64,000 nucleotides of DNA from Streptantibioticus_A sp037034305. GTDB lineage: Bacteria; Actinomycetota; Actinomycetes; Streptomycetales; Streptomycetaceae. The stretch is taken from positions 124,001 through 188,000 of the forward strand of contig JBAGJY010000004.1 in assembly GCA_037034305.1 (NCBI GenBank), read 5' to 3'. This document shows, in pieces, positions 1 through 10,780 of the stretch; positions within the stretch are counted from its first letter, which is position 1, and the number at the start of each line of letters is the position of its first letter. The position numbers were made by a program, and so were the translations under genes. The notes beneath the pieces are model-generated. The model made no database searches, was not told the DNA's origin, and saw only the letters and a program-made list of their open reading frames with translations.

Positions 1-383
1 GCGGTGTCGATGCGTGGGCATGGTGAATCTCTACGCGAACTCACCCCGCGCGGGGGGAAGTTGCGGTAAAAGAGGTCGGCCGTCGGGTCGCGCTGCTAGC
101 GTCGGTGCGTTGGACTCGCGGACGACCGCTCGAAGCCCGAACGCCGTCAACTGCCGTGCCTGTTCCGGCTTTGCGGTCCGCCTCCCTCCACCGCATGTCA
201 ACGGCGCATTGCAACTTCCCGGCCATTACGCCCACTTGACCATTTCTTGACGCAATCATTCCCCTGACGTGAACAGATCAGCGACAGAGTTTGGCCTTAC
301 GGCATGCGGATCACCGCTATTCGGTGAACGCGCTCCGGGTCACGCGAGCATGCCGCGACCTTTCGTGTCTCTTTGGGGGTTTC
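1..383. other. Intergenic region upstream of the S53 protease
   Basis: No gene is supported here; the short open frames are G/C-bias artefacts. Two hexamers close to the -35 consensus occur, TTGACC at 236-241 and TTGACG at 247-252, but I see no good -10 at the right distance. A perfect inverted repeat, TCACCG-5 nt-CGGTGA, lies at 311-327 between these hexamers and the protease start and could be an operator. No terminator of an upstream gene is visible. Confidence 0.5.
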
Positions 384-2327
384 ATGAATCTTGTTCGTCA
401 CAGAACGCGCGCCGGTCTGGCGGCGGCGGCGACGCTGCCGCTGGTGGCCGGCGCTCTGGCTATCGGCGTGCCCACCGCCCAGGCCGAGTCCGTCAACCGG
501 CAGGTGCTGACCACCACCAAGCCGCTGTGGGCGACCGCGCGGGCCGACCACGGCACCGCAGCCGGGTCGACCACCGTCAACGCCCGTGTGTACCTCGCCG
601 GTAAGGACGCCCAGGGCCTGGCCTCCTACGCGCAGGAGGTCTCCGACCCCTCCTCGCCCAACTACGGCAAGTACCTGTCGCCGAAGCAGGTGCAGGACCG
701 TTTCGGCACGACGAAGCAGCAGATAGCCGAGGTCACCGCCTGGCTGAAGGACTCAGGCCTGACGGTGACCGGTGCCAACCAGCACTACGTCGCGGTGAGC
801 GGCGACAAGGCCGCGGTGGAGAAGGCCTTCAACACCGAGCTGCGCAACTACTCCAAGGACGGCCACCTCTACCACGCCCCCGCCCAGGCCGCCTCCGTAC
901 CGGCCTCGCTGCACGGCGCGGTGCTCACCATCACCGGCCTGGACAACGCCCCCAAGCAGTCCCGGCACGACGAGCTGCCCCCGCCGGAGGCCGTCGCCCG
1001 GCAGGCGGGTCCGTTCTCCTCGTACTACGGCTCCAACGTCGCCAGGAACCTGCCCAAGGCGTACGGCGGTTCGGCGCCCTACGTCGTCAAGGGCTACACC
1101 GGCAGGCAGCTGCGTGCCGCCTACGGCGCCAAGGGCTACACCGGCAAGGGCGTGACCGTCGCCATCACCGACGCCTTCGCCTCGCCGTACATCGCCAAGG
1201 ACGCCTCCGAGTACGCCAAGCGCAACGGTGACGCGGCCTACAAGAACGGCCAGTTGACCCAGGTGCTGCCGAGCGCCTACAACAACATCGACTCCTGCAA
1301 GGCCGCCGGCTGGTACGGCGAGGAGACGCTGGACGTCGAGGCGGTGCACGCGGTCGCCCCCGGCGCCGACATCGTCTACGTGGGCGCCGCCTCGTGCAAC
1401 GACCCCGACCTGATGGACAGCCTGAACAAGGTGGTCGACAACCGCCTCGCCGACATCGTCTCCAACTCCTGGAGCGACGTCGAGGCCAACGAGACCCCGG
1501 ACGTGGCCGCCGCCTACGATCAGATCTTCCAGCAGGGCGCGGTCGAGGGCATCGGCTTCTACTTCTCCTCCGGTGACAACGGCGACGAACTCGCCAACAC
1601 CGGCACCAAGCAGATCGACACCCCGGCCAACTCCGCCTGGGTGACCGCGGTCGGCGGCACCTCGCTGTCCGTCGGCAAGGGCGACAAGTACCAGTGGGAG
1701 ACCGGCTGGGGCACCACCAAGGCCACGCTCTCCGCGGACGGCAAGAACTGGTCCTCGCTGCCCGGCGACTACCTCTACGGCGCCGGTGGCGGCACCAGCA
1801 AGATCACCCCGCAGCCGTTCTACCAGCGCGGTGTCGTCCCCGACGCGCTGAGCAAGCAGAACGGTGCCACCCCGCAGCGCGTGGTCCCGGACATCGCGGC
1901 GGTCGCCGACCCGACCACCGGCTTCCTGGTCGGCCAGTCGCAGACCTTCCCCGACAAGTCGGTGCGGTACAGCGAGTACCGCATCGGCGGCACCTCGCTG
2001 GCCGCGCCGGTGATCTCCGCGATCCAGGCGCTCGCCCAGCAGGCCCGCGGCGGTGTGCCGATCGGCTTCGCCAACCCGGCCATCTACGACCGGTACGGCA
2101 CCGCGGCGTACCACGACGTGACCGACCACCCGCTCGGCCAGGGCCAGTCCCTCGCTGACGTGCGCGTCGACTTCAAGAACGGCTTCGACGCCAAGGGCGG
2201 TTACACCACCTCGCTGCGCACCCTGGGCCACGACAGCTCGCTGAACGCGACGATCGGCTTCGACAACGTCACCGGCGTCGGCAGCCCCGGCGCGGACTAC
2301 GTGCTCTCGTACCGCGCGCGCCACTGA
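384..2327 (+). CDS. Secreted S53 family (sedolisin/kumamolisin) serine-carboxyl peptidase
   Basis: An exported endopeptidase of 647 residues. The start at 384 was chosen because it gives an Arg-rich n-region and a hydrophobic core ending in an AQA cleavage site near residue 34; upstream in-frame starts would bury the signal peptide. GGGGG at 375-379 may be the ribosome binding site. Residues about 50-190 form the Pro-kumamolisin activation domain. The S53 catalytic set is visible: Glu313 and Asp317 in GEETLDVEA, Asp398 in SSGDNGDE (oxyanion hole) and Ser538 in GGTSLAAP. Known members are acid-active, autoprocess their prodomain and bind calcium near the C-terminus. It is monocistronic, with a strong hairpin after the stop. 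The natural substrate cannot be inferred. Confidence 0.92.
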   Translation: MNLVRHRTRAGLAAAATLPLVAGALAIGVPTAQAESVNRQVLTTTKPLWATARADHGTAAGSTTVNARVYLAGKDAQGLASYAQEVSDPSSPNYGKYLSPKQVQDRFGTTKQQIAEVTAWLKDSGLTVTGANQHYVAVSGDKAAVEKAFNTELRNYSKDGHLYHAPAQAASVPASLHGAVLTITGLDNAPKQSRHDELPPPEAVARQAGPFSSYYGSNVARNLPKAYGGSAPYVVKGYTGRQLRAAYGAKGYTGKGVTVAITDAFASPYIAKDASEYAKRNGDAAYKNGQLTQVLPSAYNNIDSCKAAGWYGEETLDVEAVHAVAPGADIVYVGAASCNDPDLMDSLNKVVDNRLADIVSNSWSDVEANETPDVAAAYDQIFQQGAVEGIGFYFSSGDNGDELANTGTKQIDTPANSAWVTAVGGTSLSVGKGDKYQWETGWGTTKATLSADGKNWSSLPGDYLYGAGGGTSKITPQPFYQRGVVPDALSKQNGATPQRVVPDIAAVADPTTGFLVGQSQTFPDKSVRYSEYRIGGTSLAAPVISAIQALAQQARGGVPIGFANPAIYDRYGTAAYHDVTDHPLGQGQSLADVRVDFKNGFDAKGGYTTSLRTLGHDSSLNATIGFDNVTGVGSPGADYVLSYRARH

Positions 2328-2354
2328 GCGACAGCGGACAGGCACGAGGCGTAG

Positions 2355-2384
2355 GGGCCCGCACCGGTATCCCGGTGCGGGCCC
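2355..2384 (+). terminator. Perfect 13-bp hairpin after the S53 protease gene
   Basis: A GC-rich stem GGGCCCGCACCGG (2355-2367) pairs perfectly with 2372-2384 across a 4-nt loop. There is no long T run, as is usual for actinobacterial terminators. It isolates the protease gene from the leuS leader, which begins 26 bp further on. Confidence 0.8.
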
Positions 2385-2398
2385 TTCCGGCGCTGGGG

Positions 2399-2404
2399 TA
2401 CCCT
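2399..2404 (+). promoter_or_regulatory. Candidate -10 box of the leuS leader transcript
   Basis: TACCCT fits the actinobacterial TAnnnT -10 pattern and ends 6 nt before the ATG of the leader peptide, so transcription would begin at or near the A of that ATG and the leader would be leaderless. No convincing -35 hexamer is visible, so this rests on position alone. Confidence 0.4.
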
Positions 2405-2410
2405 GAGCCC

Positions 2411-2449
2411 ATGCGTGCCGTACGCCTTCTGCTTAGCCAGCCGCGCTGA
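2411..2449 (+). CDS. leuS leader peptide, 12 codons with three consecutive Leu
   Basis: A short frame encodes MRAVRLLLSQPR followed by TGA. The three adjacent Leu codons are CTT CTG CTT; CTT is a rare codon in high-GC Streptomyces genes. It precedes a hairpin-plus-T-run terminator (2473-2496) and the leuS start at 2593, the classical layout of leader-peptide attenuation. A second stem, CCGCGCTGAC (2441-2450) with GTCAGTGCGG (2460-2469, one G:U), spans the leader stop codon. Ribosome stalling at the Leu codons when charged tRNA-Leu is scarce would alter folding and allow read-through. The same LLL-S codon pattern occurs in the leuA leader at 47670. Confidence 0.75.
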   Translation: MRAVRLLLSQPR

Positions 2450-2472
2450 CGAGGAACCAGTCAGTGCGGCGT

Positions 2473-2496
2473 CCCCTCCTGTGCGAGGGGTTTTTT
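2473..2496 (+). terminator. Attenuator terminator in the leuS leader
   Basis: CCCCTC (2473-2478) pairs with GAGGGG (2485-2490) and is followed by six T residues, an unusually canonical intrinsic terminator for this genome. Its place between the Leu leader peptide and leuS argues for conditional termination. GAGG in the loop of the preceding hairpin (2451-2454) could pair with CCTC of the 5' arm, a possible but weak anti-terminator. Confidence 0.75.
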
Positions 2497-2592
2497 CGTT
2501 TCCGGACCCGGCCGGTAGCACGGTCCGGGCGAGACGATCCGAAGGCAGACCGGGCGTACGCCTGTCATGACATCGATGGAGCTTCGAGGGAC

Positions 2593-5466
<2,874 letters not shown>

Positions 5467-5490
5467 CGCCGCGCCCCCTAGGGGCCGGCT

Positions 5491-5533
5491 CGGGGCCGGT
5501 TGCGGGTTCTGCTGGAGCCCGCGACCGGCCCCG
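5491..5533 (+). terminator. Hairpin terminator after leuS
   Basis: GGGGCCGGT-T-GCGGG (5492-5506) pairs with CCCGC-G-ACCGGCCCC (5518-5532) over an 11-nt loop, with one internal T:G. It separates leuS from the following gene. Confidence 0.7.
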
Positions 5534-5597
5534 GCCGTCTACCGTGGAGACAACCGGCTCGGTGTGGTGTTTCGGCATGGTGTGAGAGGGAGCGTCC

Positions 5598-6203
5598 ATG
5601 GTCGCCGTTTTCGGGGTACTCGCGCTGGTCCTGCTGGCGGCCGTGGTGCTCGGCGTGGTCACCACGGTCAAGACCGTCCGGGCGGTGCGCCGCGGGGTGG
5701 AGCGCACCAGCGCCCAGGCCCGCCGGGTCGTCGAGGAGACCACGCTCAAGGCGAAGAAGTACGGCCAGCCGGGCGTCCTCGGCGAGTTGGCGTCGCTACG
5801 GCTGGAACTGCGCGAGTCCATGATCGGAACCCGCGAGGCGCTGGAGGCGGGCGTCGGGGACGACCCGGCGCTGCGCGAGGCGCTGTCGCTGCTGAATCGG
5901 CTGCGCGAGCACGCGCACGCCCTGGACGACGAGTTGCGGCTGCTGGAGCGTGAGCCCGACAAGGGCCGTGTCACCGCCCGCCTGCCGGAGCTGCGCCAGC
6001 GCACCGAACGCGTCACCCACTGCGCCGACTCACTTCGCTGGGCGGCGCAGGACCGTGCCCGGCAGTTCGGCGAGGACGAACTCGCCGCGCTGGGGCGGCA
6101 GATCGAGGTCGAGGCGGGCGCGCTGCGGCACTGGGTGCCGACCGAGGTCGAGGCCCCGGCACGGTCGGAACCGGGCCGGATCCGGTCGCGCGATCGCCGC
6201 TGA
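5598..6203 (+). CDS. Conserved membrane-anchored protein with coiled-coil region, function unknown
   Basis: A 201-residue protein I cannot name. The ATG has AGGGAG a few bases upstream. Residues 3-24 are a strongly hydrophobic segment (Val/Leu/Ala), followed by a basic stretch (VKTVRAVRRGVER), suggesting one N-terminal membrane anchor with the rest in the cytoplasm. The remainder is highly charged with long helical, probably coiled-coil segments around residues 60-180 and no Cys pairs or catalytic motif. It lies between leuS and degV in the syntenic block seen in Streptomyces. It is reminiscent of small membrane-attached scaffolding proteins, but no function is claimed. Confidence 0.75.
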   Translation: MVAVFGVLALVLLAAVVLGVVTTVKTVRAVRRGVERTSAQARRVVEETTLKAKKYGQPGVLGELASLRLELRESMIGTREALEAGVGDDPALREALSLLNRLREHAHALDDELRLLEREPDKGRVTARLPELRQRTERVTHCADSLRWAAQDRARQFGEDELAALGRQIEVEAGALRHWVPTEVEAPARSEPGRIRSRDRR

Positions 6204-6275
6204 GCTGGTGGTCAAGGCCGCCGCGGGCCGGGTAGCGGTGTTGTTGCCACAGGGTTGACGGGTAGGGTCCCGCTC

Positions 6276-7121
6276 ATGCCAGCCCATGTCGCCATCGTCA
6301 CCGACTCCACGGCCTACCTGCCGCCGGAGGAGCTGACCAGCCATCACATCACGGTCGTTCCGCTCACCGTGATCGTGGACGGCGAGGCACTGGAGGAGGG
6401 CACCGAGGGCTCCGCCCGCACGGTCGCCACCGCGTTGCGGCGCCGCCGACCGGTGACCACCTCACGGCCGGGCCCCGAGCGGTTCGCCGCGGCGTACCGG
6501 GCGGCTGCCGACGCGGGGGCCAGCGCGGTGGTCTCCCTCCACCTGTCGGCCGAGTTCTCCGGTACGTACGACGCGGCGCGTGTGGCCGCCGAGACGGCGC
6601 CGGTTCCGGTACGGGTGGTGGACACCGGCATGGTGGCGATGGCGCTGGGCTTCCCGGTGCTCGCGGCGGCCGAGGCGGCGCGCTCCGGTGGCACGGTGGA
6701 CGACGTCGTGGCGGCGGCGGACAAGCGCGCCGCGGGCACCTCAGCCTACTTCTACGTGGACACCCTCGACTACCTGCGGCGCGGCGGCCGGATCGGCGCG
6801 GCCCAGGCCCTGCTGGGCTCGGCGCTGGCGGTCAAGCCGCTGTTGCAGCTCGCGGAAGGCCGGATCCAGCTGCTGGAGAAGGTGCGCACCGCATCGCGGG
6901 CCATCGCACGGCTGGAGGAGGTCGTCGCCGAGCGGGCGGGCCAGGCGACGGTGGACATCGCCGTCCACCACCTTGCCGCCGCGGACCGCGCCGAGGCGCT
7001 GGCGGAACGCCTCCGGGCACGGGTGCCGGGGGTGGCGGAACTGCATGTGAGCGAGGTCGGCGCGGTCATCGGGGCGCACACCGGGCCGGGGTTGCTGGGG
7101 GCGGTCGTCTCGCCGCGGTGA
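6276..7121 (+). CDS. degV: DegV family fatty-acid-binding protein
   Basis: A 281-residue member of the DegV family, cytoplasmic proteins that bind a fatty acid between two alpha/beta domains; FakB, the substrate-binding subunit of fatty acid kinase, belongs here. Signatures are VTDSTAYLP near the N-terminus, TSRPGPERF, LSAEFSGTYDAA (ligand pocket) and the domain-joining LRRGGRIG. The start is the ATG at 6276, which brings the first beta-strand to residue 3; an in-frame TTG at 6255 is possible but would add an unconserved tail. No fakA-like kinase gene is adjacent, so a role in exogenous fatty acid activation is inferred from the family only. Confidence 0.9.
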   Translation: MPAHVAIVTDSTAYLPPEELTSHHITVVPLTVIVDGEALEEGTEGSARTVATALRRRRPVTTSRPGPERFAAAYRAAADAGASAVVSLHLSAEFSGTYDAARVAAETAPVPVRVVDTGMVAMALGFPVLAAAEAARSGGTVDDVVAAADKRAAGTSAYFYVDTLDYLRRGGRIGAAQALLGSALAVKPLLQLAEGRIQLLEKVRTASRAIARLEEVVAERAGQATVDIAVHHLAAADRAEALAERLRARVPGVAELHVSEVGAVIGAHTGPGLLGAVVSPR

Positions 7122-7284
7122 GCGCGCTGTCGCGGTTCGACGGTGCGTTGCCGTTCGCGCGGTCGGGCCGCTGGAGCCGGGCGCGGGTCGGCCGGGGTTT
7201 CCGGCCGTGGTGGTGTGCCACCCGCGGCTGACGGGGCTGAACGCGCCCCACACAGACGCCACTTCACCCCGTCGGGTGGCGAAG

Positions 7285-7293
7285 TTATCCACA
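7285..7293 (+). promoter_or_regulatory. Single DnaA-box-like 9-mer upstream of comEA
   Basis: TTATCCACA matches the classical DnaA box exactly and lies 71 bp before the comEA start. A related TAATCCACG follows 10 bp downstream. One exact box does not make an origin; it could be a regulatory DnaA site or chance. Confidence 0.3.
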
Positions 7294-7363
7294 ACTAGCT
7301 GGTAATCCACGGGATTCGGTGGGTCTCAGCGGGATTCGCGCGGCGTGCCTACCGTCAGTCGGC

Positions 7364-8227
7364 ATGGGAACGCACACCGCAACTGCCAGTCGCCGCAGCG
7401 ACATCGACACCGTCGCCCGAGCGCGTGCGGACGCGCTGTTCGACCGGCCCCCACCGGTCGGGGAACCGGCGGTCGCCGATCCGGCCCCGCAGCCCGCTCC
7501 CGCACACCCCGACGGCCCGACGCGTCGCGCGTCGTGGCGGACCGCCGTCATCGAAAGGCTCCCGGTGTGGGTGCAGTTGAGATGCGGTATGGAACTGCGC
7601 ACCGTCGCCGCCCTGGCCGGGGTGCTCGCGCTGGCCGCCGTCTTCGCGGTGCACCACTTCTGGGCCGTCAGGCCGCGCACGGTGCAGCCGCCGCCGGTCG
7701 CGCGGGCCGTCACCTCCCCGGTGGGGCAGGTGACCGGCGGCTCGGCGATGCCGACGGCGCGCCCCTCCGCCGCCGCCGCGGAGGTGGTGGTCGACGTCGC
7801 GGGGAAGGTTCGCGCCCCCGGGGTGCGCCGCCTCCCGGCCGGGTCACGTGTCACCGACGCGCTGAAGGCGGCGGGCGGCCCGCTGCCGGGCACCGACACC
7901 AGCGGCCTCAACCTGGCCCGGCCGCTCACGGACGGGGAGCAGGTCGTGGTCGGCCAGCCCGTGCCGCCCGCCGAGGCCGCGGGTGCCCGAAGCGGCGGCG
8001 CGGCGCAGGCGGCGGGCACGGCAGGCGGCACGGGCGGTCCGCTCAGCCTCAACACCGCCACGGCGGAGCAACTCGACGCCCTCCCCGGCGTCGGCCCGGT
8101 GCTCGCCCGCCGCATCGTCGAATACCGCACCGAGCACGGCGGATTCACCTCCGTCAGCCAACTCCGCCAGGTCACCGGGGTGGGGGAGCGTCGCTTCCAG
8201 GAACTCCAGCCGTTGGTGCGGCCATGA
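7364..8227 (+). CDS. comEA: ComEA family DNA-binding helix-hairpin-helix protein
   Basis: A 287-residue predicted membrane-anchored DNA receptor. A cytoplasmic N-terminus of about 80 residues leads to a transmembrane helix around LAGVLALAAVFAVHHFW, then an SLBB-type domain starting VVVDVAGKVRAPGVRRLPAG and a C-terminal tandem HhH domain (LNTATAEQLDALPGVGPVLA with VTGVGERRFQELQPLV). In competent bacteria ComEA binds double-stranded DNA outside the membrane and feeds ComEC. The ATG at 7364 was preferred over GTG 7319; TACCGT at 7350-7355 could be a -10 for a near-leaderless message. Its last four bases overlap the comEC start (ATGA), so the two are translationally coupled. Confidence 0.9.
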   Translation: MGTHTATASRRSDIDTVARARADALFDRPPPVGEPAVADPAPQPAPAHPDGPTRRASWRTAVIERLPVWVQLRCGMELRTVAALAGVLALAAVFAVHHFWAVRPRTVQPPPVARAVTSPVGQVTGGSAMPTARPSAAAAEVVVDVAGKVRAPGVRRLPAGSRVTDALKAAGGPLPGTDTSGLNLARPLTDGEQVVVGQPVPPAEAAGARSGGAAQAAGTAGGTGGPLSLNTATAEQLDALPGVGPVLARRIVEYRTEHGGFTSVSQLRQVTGVGERRFQELQPLVRP

Positions 8228-10764
8228 ACACGGCACGGCCCTCCCCGTCCCCACCACCGCCGGGCCGAACGGCGCGCCCGCGGCGACCGGCCGCGCGGCC
8301 CGCGCCCACCGGTGGGCCCGCGGCACGGCAGGACGGGCCGCCCGACCTGCGCCTGGTGCCGCCCGCGCTGGCGACCTGGCTGGCCGCCGTCATCACGCTG
8401 AACGCCCCGGGCCGCTGGGTCGCCGTCGGCGCCGGGGTCTGCCTGCTGGCCGCCCTCGCCCTGTGCGTCGTACACCGCACGGGCACCGGTCGGCTGACCG
8501 GCACGTCCGCCCGGCTCGGCACCGCCGCCGTGGCGGCGGCGACGCTGCTGTGCGCCTGTGCCGCCGCGGGCGTGGCCGCACTGGGCGTGCTGGGCCTGCA
8601 ACGGGGACCGTTACCGGCGCTCGCCGCCCAACACGCCCGGGCCACCGTCGAGTTGAGGCTCACCGCTGACCCGCGTGCGGTAGCGCCCCGGGTGCGTGGT
8701 TCGTCCCCGGCCCCGCCGTCCGTCATCGCGGAGGCCGAAGCGCTACGTGTCACCTCCCGGGGCGTCACCACGGCCGTGCACACCCCCGTGCTCCTGGTCG
8801 CCCAGCCCGGCGACAGCGCCCAGGAGTGGCTGGGTCTGCTGCCATCCACCGGCCTCACCCTGGACGGCCGACTGGCCCCCACCACCCGCCAGGCCGACCG
8901 CAGCGCCGCCGTCCTCCAGGTGCACGGCCCACCGGCCGTCACCCGGCAGCCGTCCGCGGTGCAGCGCCTGGCCGGAACGCTGCGCTCCGGGCTGCGGCGG
9001 GCGACCGACCAACTGCACCCGGACGCCCGGGCGTTGCTCCCCGGCTTCGTGGTGGGAGACACCTCCCGGGTGCCGCCGGATCTCCAGGAGGCGTTCGCCG
9101 AGACCGACCTGACCCATCTGCTCGCGGTCAGCGGTTCCAACCTGACGGTGATCCTCTCTCTGTTGATCGGTCCCGCCTCCCTGGCGGCACGCGCGGAACG
9201 CCGCGGGATCGCCGCCCGGCTCGGCCTGCCGCTGCGGCTCACCGCGGTGCTCGGCGGGGCGCTGACCATCGGCTTCGTGGTGCTGTGCCGCCCGGACCCG
9301 AGTGTGCTGCGAGCCGCCGTGTGCGGTCTGATCACACTCCTGGCGATCGCCACCGGGCGACGGCGCACCCTGCTGCCCGCGCTCGCCGCCGCCGTCATCG
9401 CCCTGGTCCTCTACGACCCGTGGCTGGCACGCTCCTACGGCTTCGCCCTGTCGGTGTTGGCCACGGCCGGGCTGCTGACCCTCGCCCCGGGCTGGAGCGC
9501 CGCGCTGCGGCGGCGCGGTGTTCCGGCCCATCTGGCGGAAGCCGTGGCAGCCGCCGCGGCCGCGCAGGTGCTGTGCGCACCGCTGGTCGCCGTGCTCGCC
9601 GCGCACATCAGCCTGGTCGCCATCCCGTGCAACCTGCTGGCCGAACTGGCGGTGCCCCCGGCGACCGTGCTGGGTTTCGCCGCGCTGACGGCGGCGCCGG
9701 TGTCGGTGTTCGCCGCCAAGTGCCTGGCCTGGGTGGCCGGTTGGCCGGTGGTGTGGGTGGCGATGGTCGCCCGCGAGGGCGCGGCACTGCCGGGGGCGGC
9801 GCTGGACTGGCCCGGCGGCTGGACGGGTGGACTGCTGCTGGCGGCGGTGACCGCCGTGCTGCTGTCACTGGCCCGGCGCCTCGCCCGCCATCCGTGGTTC
9901 TGCGCGGCGCTGGCGGCGCTGCTGCTGGTCGCGGTGCTGGCGCCCGCCCCGCTCACCCGGCTGGTCACCGGCTGGCCGCCCGCGGGCTGGCGGATGGCGG
10001 CGTGCGACGTCGGGCAGGGGGACGCGCTGGTGCTCAACTCCGGTGACGGGGACGGCTCCGCGGTGGTCGTCGACACCGGCCCCGAGCCGATGCTGGCCGA
10101 CCGGTGCCTGAAGTCGCTGGGGGTGACCACCATTCCGCTGCTGGTCCTCACGCACTTCCACGCCGACCATGTCGCCGGGCTCCCCGGTGTCCTGGCCGGA
10201 CGCAGCGTGGGCGCGATCGAGACCACGAGCGTGGACACGCCGCCCGGCGAGGCCGCCTCCGTGCGCCGCCGTGCCGCCGCGGCGCACATTCCGGTATTGC
10301 GGGCGACGGAAGGTGAGCGGCGCCAACTAGGCCGACTGGACTGGCAGATCCTCTGGCCGCCAGCAGCTCAGGCGGCCCTGCCGGACGCCGACCCGAACGA
10401 CTCCAGCGTCACCCTGCTGGTCAGAACCGCGGGGCTCACCCTGATACTCCTGGGCGACCTGGAACCCCCGGCCCAGCGAGAACTGCTGGCCCGGCACCCC
10501 GACCTGCCACCGGTCGACGTCCTCAAGGTCGCCCACCACGGCTCCTCCCACCAGGACCCCGCCCTCCTGGCCCGGCTCCACCCCCGCCTCGGCGTGATCT
10601 CCTGCGGCAAGGGCAACACCTACGGCCACCCGTCCGCGCGCACCCTGCAGACCCTCCACGCGGAAGGCGCGACGGTCCTGCGCACCGACACCGACGGCCC
10701 GATCGCCATCACCGGCGGCGACGGGGAGGGGGTGAGCGCCAGACTTGTAAAGGAACCTTTATAA
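8224..10764 (+). CDS. comEC: ComEC/Rec2 family DNA-uptake channel protein
   Basis: An 846-residue polytopic membrane protein: an N-terminal DUF4131-like region, a central Competence domain with many hydrophobic helices starting around FAETDLTHLLAVSGSNLTV, and a C-terminal metallo-beta-lactamase domain with LTHFHADHVAGLPG and HHGSSHQDP, proposed in the family to degrade the non-transported strand. The start overlaps the comEA stop. Two TTA codons are present, codon 130 (8611-8613) and the last sense codon (10759-10761), so full translation may depend on the bldA tRNA. The final eight codons are A/T-rich because they coincide with the operator of the next gene. Natural competence is not established in Streptomyces; recombination or a retained ancestral function is possible. 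Confidence 0.92.
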   Translation: MNTARPSPSPPPPGRTARPRRPAARPAPTGGPAARQDGPPDLRLVPPALATWLAAVITLNAPGRWVAVGAGVCLLAALALCVVHRTGTGRLTGTSARLGTAAVAAATLLCACAAAGVAALGVLGLQRGPLPALAAQHARATVELRLTADPRAVAPRVRGSSPAPPSVIAEAEALRVTSRGVTTAVHTPVLLVAQPGDSAQEWLGLLPSTGLTLDGRLAPTTRQADRSAAVLQVHGPPAVTRQPSAVQRLAGTLRSGLRRATDQLHPDARALLPGFVVGDTSRVPPDLQEAFAETDLTHLLAVSGSNLTVILSLLIGPASLAARAERRGIAARLGLPLRLTAVLGGALTIGFVVLCRPDPSVLRAAVCGLITLLAIATGRRRTLLPALAAAVIALVLYDPWLARSYGFALSVLATAGLLTLAPGWSAALRRRGVPAHLAEAVAAAAAAQVLCAPLVAVLAAHISLVAIPCNLLAELAVPPATVLGFAALTAAPVSVFAAKCLAWVAGWPVVWVAMVAREGAALPGAALDWPGGWTGGLLLAAVTAVLLSLARRLARHPWFCAALAALLLVAVLAPAPLTRLVTGWPPAGWRMAACDVGQGDALVLNSGDGDGSAVVVDTGPEPMLADRCLKSLGVTTIPLLVLTHFHADHVAGLPGVLAGRSVGAIETTSVDTPPGEAASVRRRAAAAHIPVLRATEGERRQLGRLDWQILWPPAAQAALPDADPNDSSVTLLVRTAGLTLILLGDLEPPAQRELLARHPDLPPVDVLKVAHHGSSHQDPALLARLHPRLGVISCGKGNTYGHPSARTLQTLHAEGATVLRTDTDGPIAITGGDGEGVSARLVKEPL

Positions 10765-10775
10765 AGATAGCTTTA
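10748..10775 (+). promoter_or_regulatory. Double-dyad operator/promoter of the ArsR-MFS operon
   Basis: Two adjacent palindromes share TAAAG/CTTTA half-sites: TAAAGG-AA-CCTTTA at 10748-10761 and TAAAG-ATAG-CTTTA at 10762-10775. They are the most A/T-rich stretch nearby, end 5 bp before the regulator start codon and overlap the comEC stop codon (10762-10764). AAAG/CTTT dyads are typical of ArsR-type winged-helix repressors, so autoregulation is inferred. Confidence 0.7.
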
Positions 10776-10780
10776 GATGC

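Noticed and set aside
14..259. Overlapping open frames on both strands at the left edge
   Set aside because: Both are low-complexity, lack ribosome binding sites and match nothing I know; typical of G/C-rich non-coding DNA.
753..2345. Long antisense frame opposite the S53 protease
   Set aside because: It mirrors the codon bias of the real gene; the S53 motifs on the plus strand are complete, and the antisense protein is Gly/Val/Arg-rich without motifs.
7285..7293. Replication origin near comEA
   Set aside because: Only one exact DnaA box; no box cluster, no A/T-rich unwinding region and no dnaA/dnaN genes.
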